Below, piece after piece: positions 36,242 to 46,243 of a stretch of 64,000 nucleotides of DNA. The notes below the pieces were generated by a model, which had not been told where the DNA came from, did no database searches, and saw only the letters and a program-made list of their open reading frames with translations. A program made the translations under genes and the position numbers. The DNA comes from a bacterium. GTDB lineage: Bacteria > Bacillota > Bacilli > Lactobacillales > Streptococcaceae. The stretch covers positions 95,377-159,376 of the forward strand of contig CAJNBX010000003.1 in assembly GCA_905221115.1 (NCBI GenBank), in the 5' to 3' direction. How positions within the stretch are numbered: the stretch's first letter is position 1; every line of letters begins with the position of its first letter.

Positions 36242-37544
36242 TTTCGTTTTTCCTCTCCATCAGATAGGCCCTCACTTGGCTCAAGAAATACAAGGAACCC
36301 GTGACAATCCTAACTGTTTGTTTCTCTTCTTTTTTATCTGTCAATTTCTGCTCTAGAAAATCCTGCCAACCTTGGTAGCTGAGATTTCTAGACTTAGCTG
36401 CCTCTTCCAGCACGCTTTCATCAGTCGCCCGACTATCGTCAAAATGTGTCAGAGTAAGCTCGGTATCTGGTATTTCCCCCAGCAAGTCCAACATATCCTC
36501 CAAGGCCTTGGTTTTGATGCAAGTAAAGAGGATTTCCTTACGATAATCCGCAAAGCGTTCTTGCAAAGTTGCTAATAAAGCCTTGATAGCATGGGGATTG
36601 TGGGCCCCATCCAAAATCATCAAGGGATCTCTTGACACGATTTCCAAACGCCCTGGCCAACTTGTTTCTTCCAGAGCTTGAGCAATCAAGATATTAGCTG
36701 GTAGCTCTCGACCATCTTCTTGACAAAAAGTATCAAGTAAAGCTATGGCCATCCCAGCATTCTCTATCTGGTGCAAACCAAGTAAACCTGTCTGGAAGCG
36801 CCCTTGTCTGACAACACTTGTATAGTCAAAGACTTCGCCTGTAACCACACTCTTTTGATGGCTGACCTGATAATCTGTCCCGTAGGCAAATCTCGGTGCA
36901 TCTTTCCCCTCCGCAATGCGGTCAATCACAGCCAAAGCTTCTGGAGCGATACGACCTGTTACCAAGGGAATACCTTGTTTGATAATACCAGCTTTCTGCT
37001 CTGCTATGGCTTCCAAGGTGTCACCAAGTAGGGCTACATGGTCCAAGCCAATGGTCGTAATGCCTGTTAGAATGGGCTGGCAAACATTGGTACTATCCAA
37101 GAGTCCTCCCATGCCCACTTCCATAATGGCCACATCTACTTGTTCAGAGGCAAAGTAATCATAGGCTATAGCTGTGATTATCTCAAACTCAGTTGTTCCC
37201 TGCAAATTGGCAGCCGATTCCCCCTCAAGCAAAGTCTGATAGTCTGCCATGAGGGCTTCTAGTCTCGCTTCTGGGATAGATTCCCCATTGATGCTAATCT
37301 GATCCGTATAATGAATGAGATAGGGCGAGCTAAACACGCCAACTCTCAGCCCTAGCTTTTCCAGCATATTTTTCAAAAAAGCAATGGTCGAACCCTTGCC
37401 ATTGGTTCCTCCGATATGGATGACCTTGAGTTTGAGATGGGGATTTCCACGCAAGGCTAACAGTTCCACCATGCGTTCCAAGCCAAAATGCGGTTGGTCC
37501 GTCCGGTAGTTGGCAATCCACTGATTGTTTTCAATTTCTTTCAT
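36222..37544 (-). CDS. folC: Folylpolyglutamate/dihydrofolate synthase (SulB)
   Basis: A 440-residue Mur-ligase-like enzyme adding glutamate to dihydropteroate and folates. The P-loop is [15 protein letters not shown], metal-binding [13 protein letters not shown] follows, and the ligase segment LDGAHNPHA lies in the C-terminal domain. One nucleotide separates the folP stop from its ATG, and it overlaps folE by 20 nt, so it is tightly coupled. Confidence 0.94.
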   Translation of the reverse strand: MKEIENNQWIANYRTDQPHFGLERMVELLALRGNPHLKLKVIHIGGTNGKGSTIAFLKNMLEKLGLRVGVFSSPYLIHYTDQISINGESIPEARLEALMADYQTLLEGESAANLQGTTEFEIITAIAYDYFASEQVDVAIMEVGMGGLLDSTNVCQPILTGITTIGLDHVALLGDTLEAIAEQKAGIIKQGIPLVTGRIAPEALAVIDRIAEGKDAPRFAYGTDYQVSHQKSVVTGEVFDYTSVVRQGRFQTGLLGLHQIENAGMAIALLDTFCQEDGRELPANILIAQALEETSWPGRLEIVSRDPLMILDGAHNPHAIKALLATLQERFADYRKEILFTCIKTKALEDMLDLLGEIPDTELTLTHFDDSRATDESVLEEAAKSRNLSYQGWQDFLEQKLTDKKEEKQTVRIVTGSLYFLSQVRAYLMERKNENGYTKD

Positions 37545-37545
37545 C

Positions 37546-38535
<990 letters not shown>

Positions 38536-38619
38536 CTATTTTACCATAAAAAGAAAAAGATGGACACGATTGAATTCATCTTTTTCCCAGTAGAAACAAG
38601 TAAGCAATTGTCAAAAATC

Positions 38620-39330
38620 TTAAACAGAAATCCCTAATGTCCGACTCAAAATCACCACGAGAGCCAGCAAACAGAAAACAACCCCATTCACAATCATGTG
38701 AAGTAAGATAGACATTTCCAAACGTTGGGTCTTGTAAGCCGTCCAAGATAGAACGATCGACATAACTCCATAAATCAATAAAGAAGGTAAATTACTTGGT
38801 TGATGCAATAAAGCAAACACAATCGTACCGACTACAAATCCCAAGTTCTCCTTGCCTCGGAAAATCTTTTTAGGAACAATTCCCCGACACAAGATTTCCT
38901 CACAAATCGGAGCAAGCAAGGTCAATAAGAAGAAACTGGAAATCAGAGAACTATTCTGAACCATATCGTTAATCTGAGACTGGTTACTTGTTGTCGTCTC
39001 ATTTGACAGTTGTAACAAGATAGAACCAAGTATATTTGAACAGATAATGACTAAATAACTCAAGCCCAATCGTGCCAAATCCTTAGCTCTAAAAAATGAA
39101 AAATTGAAACTTGCTAATTGCGTTTTACGAGCTCCAATAATAAATAGCACCAGAACCACAATCGAAATACCAGCAACTATCAGTCCTGACTGTAATAGCG
39201 GTACTTCTCTTAAGGTTAAAATAGCAGTAACCCCTATAGGAATCTGATATAAGATTGTCGCTAGCAAGAAGACCAAAAGCCATCCTGCACGATTCAACAA
39301 TTCTTTCCACGTACTTTTCTCTTCCATCAT
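38620..39330 (-). CDS. CPBP family intramembrane metalloprotease
   Basis: A 236-residue protein with about eight membrane helices. The three CPBP (Abi/CAAX protease) motifs are present: CEEILCRGI, FALLHQPSN and HMIVNGV, giving glutamate and histidine ligands in the membrane. In lactic acid bacteria such proteins often give bacteriocin self-immunity, but no bacteriocin gene is adjacent. ATGs at 39330 and 39327 both follow AGGAG; the second has better spacing. Confidence 0.85.
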   Translation of the reverse strand: MMEEKSTWKELLNRAGWLLVFLLATILYQIPIGVTAILTLREVPLLQSGLIVAGISIVVLVLFIIGARKTQLASFNFSFFRAKDLARLGLSYLVIICSNILGSILLQLSNETTTSNQSQINDMVQNSSLISSFFLLTLLAPICEEILCRGIVPKKIFRGKENLGFVVGTIVFALLHQPSNLPSLLIYGVMSIVLSWTAYKTQRLEMSILLHMIVNGVVFCLLALVVILSRTLGISV

Positions 39331-39351
39331 TCATCTCCTAGACTTTGTATT

Positions 39352-39372
39352 AAAAAAAGGGGGAAATCCCCC
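39352..39372 (-). terminator. Terminator of the purine permease gene
   Basis: Minus strand GGGGG, loop ATTT, CCCCC, then TTTTTTT. Confidence 0.93.
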
Positions 39373-39384
39373 TGGGTAATTCTA

Positions 39385-40803
39385 TTATAGGGCCATGCTG
39401 ATATAGTTAAGGATAAACAAGGCATCCAAAATCCAAATCATGACATGAACATCTTTAGCTTGACCTTTAACAATTTTAGTCAAAGTGTAAGTCAAGAAAC
39501 CAACTGCAATCCCTTGAGTGATAGAGTAGCTGAATCCCATAAAGATAGATGTGAAGAAAGCAGGAACCGCTTCAGACATATCATCCCAATGAATATTTTT
39601 CAAGCTACCAAGCATCATAATCCCAACAATAATCAAGATTGGAGCTGTAGCAGATGAAGGTACGATAGCGAGAAGTGGGCTAAAGAAACTTGAAATCGCG
39701 AAACAGATAGCCACAACCAAGGCTGTCAAACCAGTACGTCCACCTGCACCGATACCAGCTGCAGATTCAATATAAGTCGTTACGTTTGAAGTACCTGCGA
39801 TGGCACCAATTGAAGTACCAATCAAGTCTGAATAAAGAGCCTTGTCTAACTTATCTGATTGGTGATTTTCACCGTTTGTCGCTACGATACCAACCTTTTC
39901 ACCGGTACCAATCAAGGTACCAATTGTGTCAAAAATATCGGTCAATGAGAAGGCAAGAATAGCCATAAGGGTTTCAGGTAAACGAGCTGTATCTGAAATC
40001 AAAGCTCCCAAACCTTCTGAACCAAGAGCTGCACCAAAGATTGTCTTCAAATCTTCAAAGGCTGCACCAACATGATTATTTGAAAAATCAATAGTAGAAA
40101 GATCAACCAAGCCAACAGCAATAGCTAGAACGGTTGTTGTCAAGATAGAAAGGATAATTCCACCTTTAGTTCCTTTAATAACAAAGAAAATCGTAATAGC
40201 AATACCAGCAAGAGCAACTAAAACAGATGGAGTATTGAAGTCAACCAATCCTGGAACTGCTGAAGCATTTGCTGCAATGGTTGCTTGCGCTTTGTCAGCC
40301 CCTTCTCCTACAACAGTATAGTTACCTGGATCAATCGTAAATTTCAAAAGTCCAGCATTCTTAATTCCAACGTAGGCAAGGAAGACACCGATACCAGCTG
40401 AAATAGCTGAGCGAAGGCCATTTGGAATAGATTCAATGATCATTTTACGAACATTTGTCAAGGTAATGATCAATGAGATAATCCCACAGATAAAGACCAT
40501 AGCTAGGGCTTCTTGCCATGAATAACCAAGTCCAAATACGACTGTAAAGGTAAAGAAGGCATTCAGTCCCATACCTGGTGCTTGAGCATATGGCAAGTTG
40601 GCGTAGAAGGCCATCATCAAAGTACCAGCAACGGCACCAATAATCGTCGCTAGGAAGACACCCTGAGCAGGCATCCCTGTTTGTGAAAGCATTTGTGGGT
40701 TTACAAAGAGAATATAGCTCATTGCAAAGAAAGTTGTTAAACCAGCGAGAACCTCTGTACGAACGTCTGTACCGTTCTCTTTTAGTTTAAATAATTTGTC
40801 CAT
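39385..40803 (-). CDS. AzgA/PbuG-type purine permease (NCS2)
   Basis: A 472-residue transporter with 12-14 membrane segments. It resembles the AzgA-like subgroup that imports adenine, hypoxanthine and guanine with protons. Motifs are TEVLAGLTTFFAMSYILFVN, APGMGLNAFFTFTVV, LTDIFDTIGTLIGTGEK and SVTTYIES-like NVTTYIESAAGIGAGGRTG. I chose the ATG at 40803 with AAAGGAG 6 nt upstream. A PurBox-like site at the transcription start links it to PurR. Confidence 0.88.
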   Translation of the reverse strand: MDKLFKLKENGTDVRTEVLAGLTTFFAMSYILFVNPQMLSQTGMPAQGVFLATIIGAVAGTLMMAFYANLPYAQAPGMGLNAFFTFTVVFGLGYSWQEALAMVFICGIISLIITLTNVRKMIIESIPNGLRSAISAGIGVFLAYVGIKNAGLLKFTIDPGNYTVVGEGADKAQATIAANASAVPGLVDFNTPSVLVALAGIAITIFFVIKGTKGGIILSILTTTVLAIAVGLVDLSTIDFSNNHVGAAFEDLKTIFGAALGSEGLGALISDTARLPETLMAILAFSLTDIFDTIGTLIGTGEKVGIVATNGENHQSDKLDKALYSDLIGTSIGAIAGTSNVTTYIESAAGIGAGGRTGLTALVVAICFAISSFFSPLLAIVPSSATAPILIIVGIMMLGSLKNIHWDDMSEAVPAFFTSIFMGFSYSITQGIAVGFLTYTLTKIVKGQAKDVHVMIWILDALFILNYISMAL

Positions 40804-40821
40804 TATCAATCTCCTTTTATT

Positions 40822-40849
40822 TTTTACGAACAATAATAGAATTATATCA
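40822..40849 (-). promoter_or_regulatory. Purine permease promoter with PurBox-like site
   Basis: Minus strand TGATATAAT (hexamer 40846-40841). The plus-strand sequence TTTTACGAACAAT (40822-40834) covers the start point and differs from the PurBox pattern AWWWCCGAACWWT at the first A and first C. Confidence 0.5.
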
Positions 40850-40992
40850 TTTATCATTCACTTTTTCAATATCTTTGTTTGATTTATTTAAGAATTTGAT
40901 GAAATTTCTTTTTTGGTTTCGAATCTGCTTTTCTGCCTGCTTTCTGTTATAATAGTAGACATCTTATCTGAAAAGACACTAGAAAGGTCCCT

Positions 40993-41805
40993 ATGACGAA
41001 AAAAATTATTGCAGTTGACCTGGATGGAACCCTGCTCAACTCGGACAGTCAAATTTCTGACTTTACCAAAGAAACTATTAAAAAAGTTTCTGAAAAAGGG
41101 CATCAGGTTATTATTACGACGGGTCGCCCTTACCGCATGTCAAAAGATTTCTACCGTGAACTAGGCTTAGACACTCCTATGATTAATTTCAACGGCTCCC
41201 TTACTCATTTACCAGACCAAGTTTGGGATTTTGAAAAGTGTTTGACTGTAGACAAAAAATATCTTTTAGATATGGTTCGACGTTCAGAGGACATTCAAGC
41301 CGATTTTATCGCTGGAGAATACCGTAAAAAATTCTACATTACAAATCCTAATGAAGAAATTGCCAATCCCAAACTATTTGGTGTAGAAGCTTTCCAACCT
41401 GAAGATCAATTTCAGCCTGAGTTGGTAACCAAGGATCCTAACTGTATCCTGCTGCAGACCAGAGCCAGCGACAAATATGCCTTGGCAAAAGAAATGAACG
41501 CCTTCTACCAGCATCAACTTTCTATCAATACCTGGGGAGGTCCGCTCAATATCCTTGAGTGTACACCCAAAGGAGTCAATAAGGCCTTTGCTTTGAACTA
41601 CTTGCTCAAAGTAATGAACCGCGACAAAAAGGATTTGATTGCCTTTGGAGATGAACATAATGATACCGAAATGCTAGCTTTTGCAGGGAAGGGCTATGCT
41701 ATGAAAAATGCCAATCCAGAGCTACTCCCTTATGCAGATGAGCAAATTTCCCTGACAAATGACCAAGATGGGGTTGCCAAAACCCTGCAAGACTTATTCT
41801 TATAA
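40993..41805 (+). CDS. Cof-type HAD-IIB phosphatase
   Basis: A 270-residue HAD superfamily phosphatase. Motif I is AVDLDGTLLNSD, motif II IITTGRPYR, and motif IV AFGDEHNDTEML; the cap is of the C2B type. Substrate unknown; relatives act on sugar phosphates or FMN. AGAAAGG lies just upstream of the ATG. A TGTTATAAT box about 35 nt further up is its likely promoter. A BOX element follows the stop. Confidence 0.9.
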   Translation: MTKKIIAVDLDGTLLNSDSQISDFTKETIKKVSEKGHQVIITTGRPYRMSKDFYRELGLDTPMINFNGSLTHLPDQVWDFEKCLTVDKKYLLDMVRRSEDIQADFIAGEYRKKFYITNPNEEIANPKLFGVEAFQPEDQFQPELVTKDPNCILLQTRASDKYALAKEMNAFYQHQLSINTWGGPLNILECTPKGVNKAFALNYLLKVMNRDKKDLIAFGDEHNDTEMLAFAGKGYAMKNANPELLPYADEQISLTNDQDGVAKTLQDLFL

Positions 41806-41814
41806 TCTATACTG

Positions 41815-41964
41815 ATACTCAATGAAAATCAAAGAGCAAACTAGGAAGCTAGCCGTAGGCTGCTCAAAACACGGTTTTGAGGTTGTGGATAGAACTGACG
41901 AAGTTAGTAACATATATACGGCAAGGCGAAGCTGACGTGGTTTGAAGAGATTTTCGAAGAGTAT
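41815..41964 (-). repeat. BOX element (A-B-C form)
   Basis: A nearly complete BOX read on the minus strand: ATACTCTTCGAAAATCTC, the GCCTTGCCGTATATA segment, boxB with CAGTTCTATCC and TCAAAACCGTGTTTTGAG, and boxC ending TTTTCATTGAGTAT. Confidence 0.92.
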
Positions 41965-41990
41965 GACCAGCTTGCGAGCTGGTCTTTGTG
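41965..41990 (+). terminator. Hairpin/terminator after the BOX element
   Basis: GACCAGCT, loop TGCG, AGCTGGTC, then TTTG. The T-run is weak. Confidence 0.55.
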
Positions 41991-42049
41991 CTCTTTTCAC
42001 AGTCTCATCAACCAGTTAATCGATTGTTCCACTTTTTGCCTCCAAAACC

Positions 42050-42084
42050 TTGGAAAAGGCTTTCTTTTGTGATATAATTCACAT
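42050..42084 (+). promoter_or_regulatory. adhP promoter inside a Rex-like operator
   Basis: TTGGAA (42050-42055), 17-bp spacer, TATAAT (42073-42078). The -10 is the centre of TTGTGATATAATTCACAT (42067-42084), which matches the Rex box TTGTGA-N6-TCACAA at all but the last base. Leader to the start codon is about 95 nt. Confidence 0.75.
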
Positions 42085-42180
42085 ATAAATACAAGAGAGC
42101 TCGTCACACTCGACTCTGTTGAAACATAATCAATCCAGTCCTGTTGTCCCTGTTCTCGGTCAATATCAAGGAGGATAGCT

Positions 42181-43200
42181 ATGAAAGCTGTTGTTGTAAA
42201 TCCAGAAAGCACTGGTGTTGCTGTTGAAGAAAAAGTACTCCGTCCACTTGAAACTGGGGAAGCACTTGTAGAAATTGAATACTGTGGTGTTTGCCACACT
42301 GACCTCCACGTTGCCCATGGTGACTTTGGTCAAGTACCAGGCCGTGTTCTAGGACATGAAGGTGTTGGTATCGTTAAAGAAATTGCCCCAGATGTAAAAA
42401 GCCTTAAAGTCGGCGACCGCGTCAGCGTTGCTTGGTTCTTTGAAGGATGTGGCACTTGCGAATACTGTACTACTGGCCGTGAAACCCTTTGCCGTACAGT
42501 GAAAAATGCCGGCTACTCAGTAGATGGTGGTATGGCTGAACAATGTATCGTAACTGCAGACTATGCTGTTAAAGTTCCTGACGGACTTGATCCAGCCCAA
42601 GCTTCATCTATCACATGTGCTGGTGTAACAACCTATAAAGCTATAAAAGAAGCAAAAGTTGAACCAGGTCAATGGGTTGTTCTTTACGGCGCTGGTGGTC
42701 TTGGTAACCTAGCTGTTCAATATGCTAAAAAAGTATTCAATGCTCATGTCATCGCAGTTGATATCAATAACGACAAACTTGCCCTTGCAAAAGAAGTAGG
42801 AGCTGACATTGTTATTAACGGCCTCGAAGTTGAAGATGTACCTGGACTCATCAAGGAAAAAACTGATGGCGGAGCTCATTCAGCTGTCGTAACTGCTGTG
42901 TCTAAAGTTGCCTTCAACCAGGCTGTTGACTCAGTTCGTGCTGGTGGTCGCGTAGTCGCTGTTGGTCTTCCTTCTGAAATGATGGAACTTAGCATCGTCA
43001 AAACCGTTCTAGATGGAATCCAAGTCATCGGTTCTCTCGTTGGAACTCGTAAAGACTTGGAAGAAGCCTTCCAATTCGGTGCAGAAGGTTTAGTAGTTCC
43101 AGTTGTTCAAAAACGTCCAATAGAAGATGCTGTAGCCATTTTCGACGAAATGGAAAAAGGTCAAATTCAAGGACGTATGGTACTCGACTTCACCCACTAA
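42181..43200 (+). CDS. adhP: Zinc-dependent alcohol dehydrogenase
   Basis: A 339-residue medium-chain dehydrogenase that interconverts alcohols and aldehydes with NAD(H). Catalytic zinc ligands are in CGVCHTDLH and GHEGVGIV. The structural-zinc cysteines are in [15 protein letters not shown], and the Rossmann motif is [23 protein letters not shown] lies 6-7 nt before the ATG. The Rex-like operator suggests induction when NADH is high. It ends in a strong terminator. Confidence 0.93.
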   Translation: MKAVVVNPESTGVAVEEKVLRPLETGEALVEIEYCGVCHTDLHVAHGDFGQVPGRVLGHEGVGIVKEIAPDVKSLKVGDRVSVAWFFEGCGTCEYCTTGRETLCRTVKNAGYSVDGGMAEQCIVTADYAVKVPDGLDPAQASSITCAGVTTYKAIKEAKVEPGQWVVLYGAGGLGNLAVQYAKKVFNAHVIAVDINNDKLALAKEVGADIVINGLEVEDVPGLIKEKTDGGAHSAVVTAVSKVAFNQAVDSVRAGGRVVAVGLPSEMMELSIVKTVLDGIQVIGSLVGTRKDLEEAFQFGAEGLVVPVVQKRPIEDAVAIFDEMEKGQIQGRMVLDFTH

Positions 43201-43218
43201 TCTAATAAAAACCTATTT

Positions 43219-43248
43219 TAAAAGTTGGAATACGCTTCCAACTTTTTT
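43219..43248 (+). terminator. Terminator of adhP
   Basis: AAAAGTTGGAA, loop TACGC, TTCCAACTTTTTT. Confidence 0.92.
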
Positions 43249-43346
43249 ATATTAAATTTTTAAATAAGGATTCAAAAAAACTTCTCTAAAACTCAATATA
43301 TCAATATTTTCAGATGTAATCTTTTTAATTATTTTATGATAAATAG

Positions 43347-43375
43347 TTGATTTTTAGATGAAAACGGTTTATACT
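43347..43375 (+). promoter_or_regulatory. manLMN promoter with cre-like site
   Basis: TTGATT (43347-43352), 17-bp spacer, TATACT (43370-43375). ATGAAAACGGTTTATA (43358-43373) fills the spacer and resembles a CcpA operator except for one conserved C. Confidence 0.65.
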
Positions 43376-43434
43376 TAAAAAGTCTTAAAGTTTTCTTAAA
43401 CGAAAACTACAACAAAAAAGGAGGAATGACAATA

Positions 43435-44424
43435 ATGAGTATCGGAATCATTATTGCGAGCCACGGCGAATTTGCTGCGGGTATTCATCAGTCAGGATCT
43501 ATGATCTTTGGTGAACAAGAAAAGGTTCAAGTTGTAACCTTTATGCCAAATGAAGGTCCTGATGATCTATACGCTAAGTTTAATAACGCTGTTGCTGCAT
43601 TTGACGCAGAGGATGAGGTTCTAGTTTTGGCTGACCTTTGGAGTGGATCTCCATTTAACCAAGCTAGTCGCGTGATGGGAGAAAATCCTGAGCGTAAGTT
43701 TGCCATCATCACAGGACTTAACTTACCGATGTTAATTCAAGCCTACACAGAGCGCCTCATGGACGCTGCTGCAGGTGTAGATAAAGTCGCTGCGAATATC
43801 ATTAAAGAAGCCAAAGATGGCATCAAAGCTCTTCCAGAAGAGCTAAACCCAGTTGAGGAAGTAGCAAGCGCTGCAGCTGCTCCAGTTGCCCAAGCTGCTA
43901 TCCCAGAAGGAACTGTCATCGGAGACGGTAAACTCAAAATCAACCTTGCCCGTCTAGACACTCGTTTACTTCACGGTCAGGTTGCAACTGCTTGGACTCC
44001 AGATTCAAAAGCAGACCGTATCATCGTTGCTTCAGATAACGTAGCTAAAGACGAATTACGTAAAGAATTGATTAAACAAGCAGCTCCAGGTAAAGTGAAA
44101 GCAAACGTTGTTCCTATCCAAAAACTAATCGACGTTGCAAAAGATCCTCGCTTCGGAGAAACACATGCCCTTATCTTGTTTGAAACACCTCAAGATGCCC
44201 TTCGTGCTATCGAAGGTGGCGTGCCAATCAAAACTCTTAATGTTGGATCAATGGCTCACTCAACTGGTAAAACAATGGTTAACAACGTTTTGTCTATGGA
44301 TAAAGAAGACGTTGCTACATTTGAAAAAATGCGTGACCTTGGTGTTGAATTTGATGTACGTAAAGTACCAAACGACACGAAAAAAGATTTGTTTGACTTG
44401 ATCAACAAAGCAAACGTGCAATAA
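43435..44424 (+). CDS. manL: Mannose-family PTS component IIAB
   Basis: A 329-residue cytoplasmic phosphotransferase subunit. The IIA domain (about 1-130) has the phosphorylated histidine in [12 protein letters not shown]. An Ala/Pro-rich linker (about 138-158) leads to the IIB domain (about 165-329) with its histidine in [15 protein letters not shown]. It passes phosphate from HPr to the IIC/IID sugar channel for glucose, mannose and galactose-type sugars. I chose the ATG at 43435; another at 43426 is too close to GGAGG. First gene of manLMN. Confidence 0.96.
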   Translation: MSIGIIIASHGEFAAGIHQSGSMIFGEQEKVQVVTFMPNEGPDDLYAKFNNAVAAFDAEDEVLVLADLWSGSPFNQASRVMGENPERKFAIITGLNLPMLIQAYTERLMDAAAGVDKVAANIIKEAKDGIKALPEELNPVEEVASAAAAPVAQAAIPEGTVIGDGKLKINLARLDTRLLHGQVATAWTPDSKADRIIVASDNVAKDELRKELIKQAAPGKVKANVVPIQKLIDVAKDPRFGETHALILFETPQDALRAIEGGVPIKTLNVGSMAHSTGKTMVNNVLSMDKEDVATFEKMRDLGVEFDVRKVPNDTKKDLFDLINKANVQ

Positions 44425-44449
44425 TCGATTTTATGAAAGGATTTTAAAG

Positions 44450-45253
44450 ATGTCTATTATTTCTATGGTTTTAGTAGTCGTTGTAGCCTTCCTAGCAGGT
44501 CTTGAAGGTATCCTCGACCAGTTCCAATTCCATCAACCAATCGTAGCTTGTACCCTTATCGGTCTTGTTACTGGTAACCTTGAAGCAGGGATTATCCTTG
44601 GTGGTTCTCTTCAAATGATCGCCCTTGGTTGGGCTAACATCGGAGCTGCCGTAGCTCCTGACGCTGCTCTTGCTTCTGTTGCTGCTGCCATTATCATGGT
44701 TCTTGGTGGCGACTTTACTAAGACAGGTATCGGTGTTGCCCAAGCGGTTGCTATCCCTCTTGCAGTTGCTGGTCTATTCTTGACTATGATTGTCCGTACA
44801 CTCTCTGTCGGATTGGTTCACACTGCTGATGCTTCTGCTAAAAAAGGTGACTTCAAAGCAGTTGAACGTGCTCACTTTGTCGCACTTCTTCTTCAAGGTC
44901 TTCGTATTGCAGTCCCTGCAGCACTCCTTCTAATGGTACCAACTGAAACAGTACAAAGCATTCTAAATGCTATGCCTGATTGGCTCAAAGATGGTATGGC
45001 TATCGGTGGTGGTATGGTCGTTGCCGTTGGTTACGCTATGGTTATCAACATGATGGCAACTCGTGAAGTATGGCCATTCTTCGCTATCGGTTTCGTGCTT
45101 GCTGCCGTGTCAGATATTACTCTAATCGGATTTGGTGCTATCGGTGTTGCTATCGCTCTTATCTACCTTCACCTTTCTAAAACTGGTGGAAACGGTGGCG
45201 GAGGAGCCGCAACTTCTAACGACCCAATCGGCGATATCCTAGAAGACTACTAA
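44450..45253 (+). CDS. manM: Mannose-family PTS component IIC
   Basis: A 267-residue membrane subunit of the sugar channel with several hydrophobic helices. It begins MSIISMVLVVVVAFLAGLEG, carries the family segment GLVTGNLEAGIILGGSLQMI, and ends in a glycine-rich cytoplasmic tail. With IID it also serves as a receptor for some class IIa bacteriocins in related bacteria. GAAAGGA lies upstream of the ATG, 25 nt after manL. Confidence 0.95.
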   Translation: MSIISMVLVVVVAFLAGLEGILDQFQFHQPIVACTLIGLVTGNLEAGIILGGSLQMIALGWANIGAAVAPDAALASVAAAIIMVLGGDFTKTGIGVAQAVAIPLAVAGLFLTMIVRTLSVGLVHTADASAKKGDFKAVERAHFVALLLQGLRIAVPAALLLMVPTETVQSILNAMPDWLKDGMAIGGGMVVAVGYAMVINMMATREVWPFFAIGFVLAAVSDITLIGFGAIGVAIALIYLHLSKTGGNGGGGAATSNDPIGDILEDY

Positions 45254-45276
45254 GATAAGAAAGGACTGAAAACATC

Positions 45277-46188
45277 ATGACTGAAAAACTTCAATTAACT
45301 AAATCAGATCGTAAAAAAGTTTGGTGGCGTTCAACTTTCTTACAAGGTTCTTGGAACTATGAACGTATGCAAAACTTGGGTTGGGCTTACTCATTAATTC
45401 CAGCTCTTAAAAAACTCTACACTAAAAAAGAAGATCAAATCGCTGCTCTTGAACGCCATCTTGAGTTCTTCAACACTCACCCATACGTAGCCGCTCCAAT
45501 CATGGGGGTTACTCTTGCACTTGAAGAAGAACGTGCTAACGGTGTTGAAATTGATGACGCTGCTATCCAAGGGGTTAAAATCGGTATGATGGGACCTCTT
45601 GCTGGTATCGGTGACCCAGTATTCTGGTTTACAGTACGCCCAATCCTTGGATCACTCGGTGCTTCACTTGCCCTTACTGGTAATATCTTAGGTCCAATCC
45701 TCTTCTTCGTTCTTTGGAACTTGATTCGTATGTCATTCTTGTGGTATACACAAGAGATTGGATACAAGGCTGGATCAGAAATCACTAAAGATATGTCTGG
45801 CGGTATCCTTCAAGACATCACTAAAGGAGCTTCTATCCTTGGTATGTTCATTCTTGCTGTCCTTGTTCAACGTTGGGTAAATATTAAATTTGCTTTCGAT
45901 GTTGCCAAAGTTCAACTAGATGAAAAAGCTTATATCCATTGGGATAAATTGCCAGAAGGATCTAAAGGTATTCAAGAAGCATTCGCACAAGTAGGACAAG
46001 GATTGTCTCAAACACCTGAAAAAGTTACTACTTTCCAACAAAACTTGGATATGTTGATCCCTGGACTATCAGGACTACTCCTTACTTTCCTTTGCATGTA
46101 CTTGCTTAAGAAAAAAGTATCTCCAATCACTATTATCCTTGCACTATTCGCAGTGGGTATTGTGGCACATGTTCTTCACATCATGTAA
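45277..46188 (+). CDS. manN: Mannose-family PTS component IID
   Basis: A 303-residue membrane partner of IIC. The amphipathic N-terminal part has FLQGSWNYERMQNLGWAYSL, and GMMGPLAGIGDPVFWFT is a family signature. The C-terminus holds one or two membrane helices. GAAAGGA precedes the ATG, 23 nt after manM. A terminator closes the operon. Confidence 0.95.
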   Translation: MTEKLQLTKSDRKKVWWRSTFLQGSWNYERMQNLGWAYSLIPALKKLYTKKEDQIAALERHLEFFNTHPYVAAPIMGVTLALEEERANGVEIDDAAIQGVKIGMMGPLAGIGDPVFWFTVRPILGSLGASLALTGNILGPILFFVLWNLIRMSFLWYTQEIGYKAGSEITKDMSGGILQDITKGASILGMFILAVLVQRWVNIKFAFDVAKVQLDEKAYIHWDKLPEGSKGIQEAFAQVGQGLSQTPEKVTTFQQNLDMLIPGLSGLLLTFLCMYLLKKKVSPITIILALFAVGIVAHVLHIM

Positions 46189-46200
46189 TCAAGCAACTTA

Positions 46201-46236
46201 AAAGGAATCAGGTTCTAAAATCTGATTCCTTTTTTC
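46201..46236. terminator. Bidirectional terminator between manN and pepC
   Basis: AAAGGAATCAG, loop, CTGATTCCTTTTTT. Confidence 0.92.
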
Positions 46237-46243
46237 TATACTT

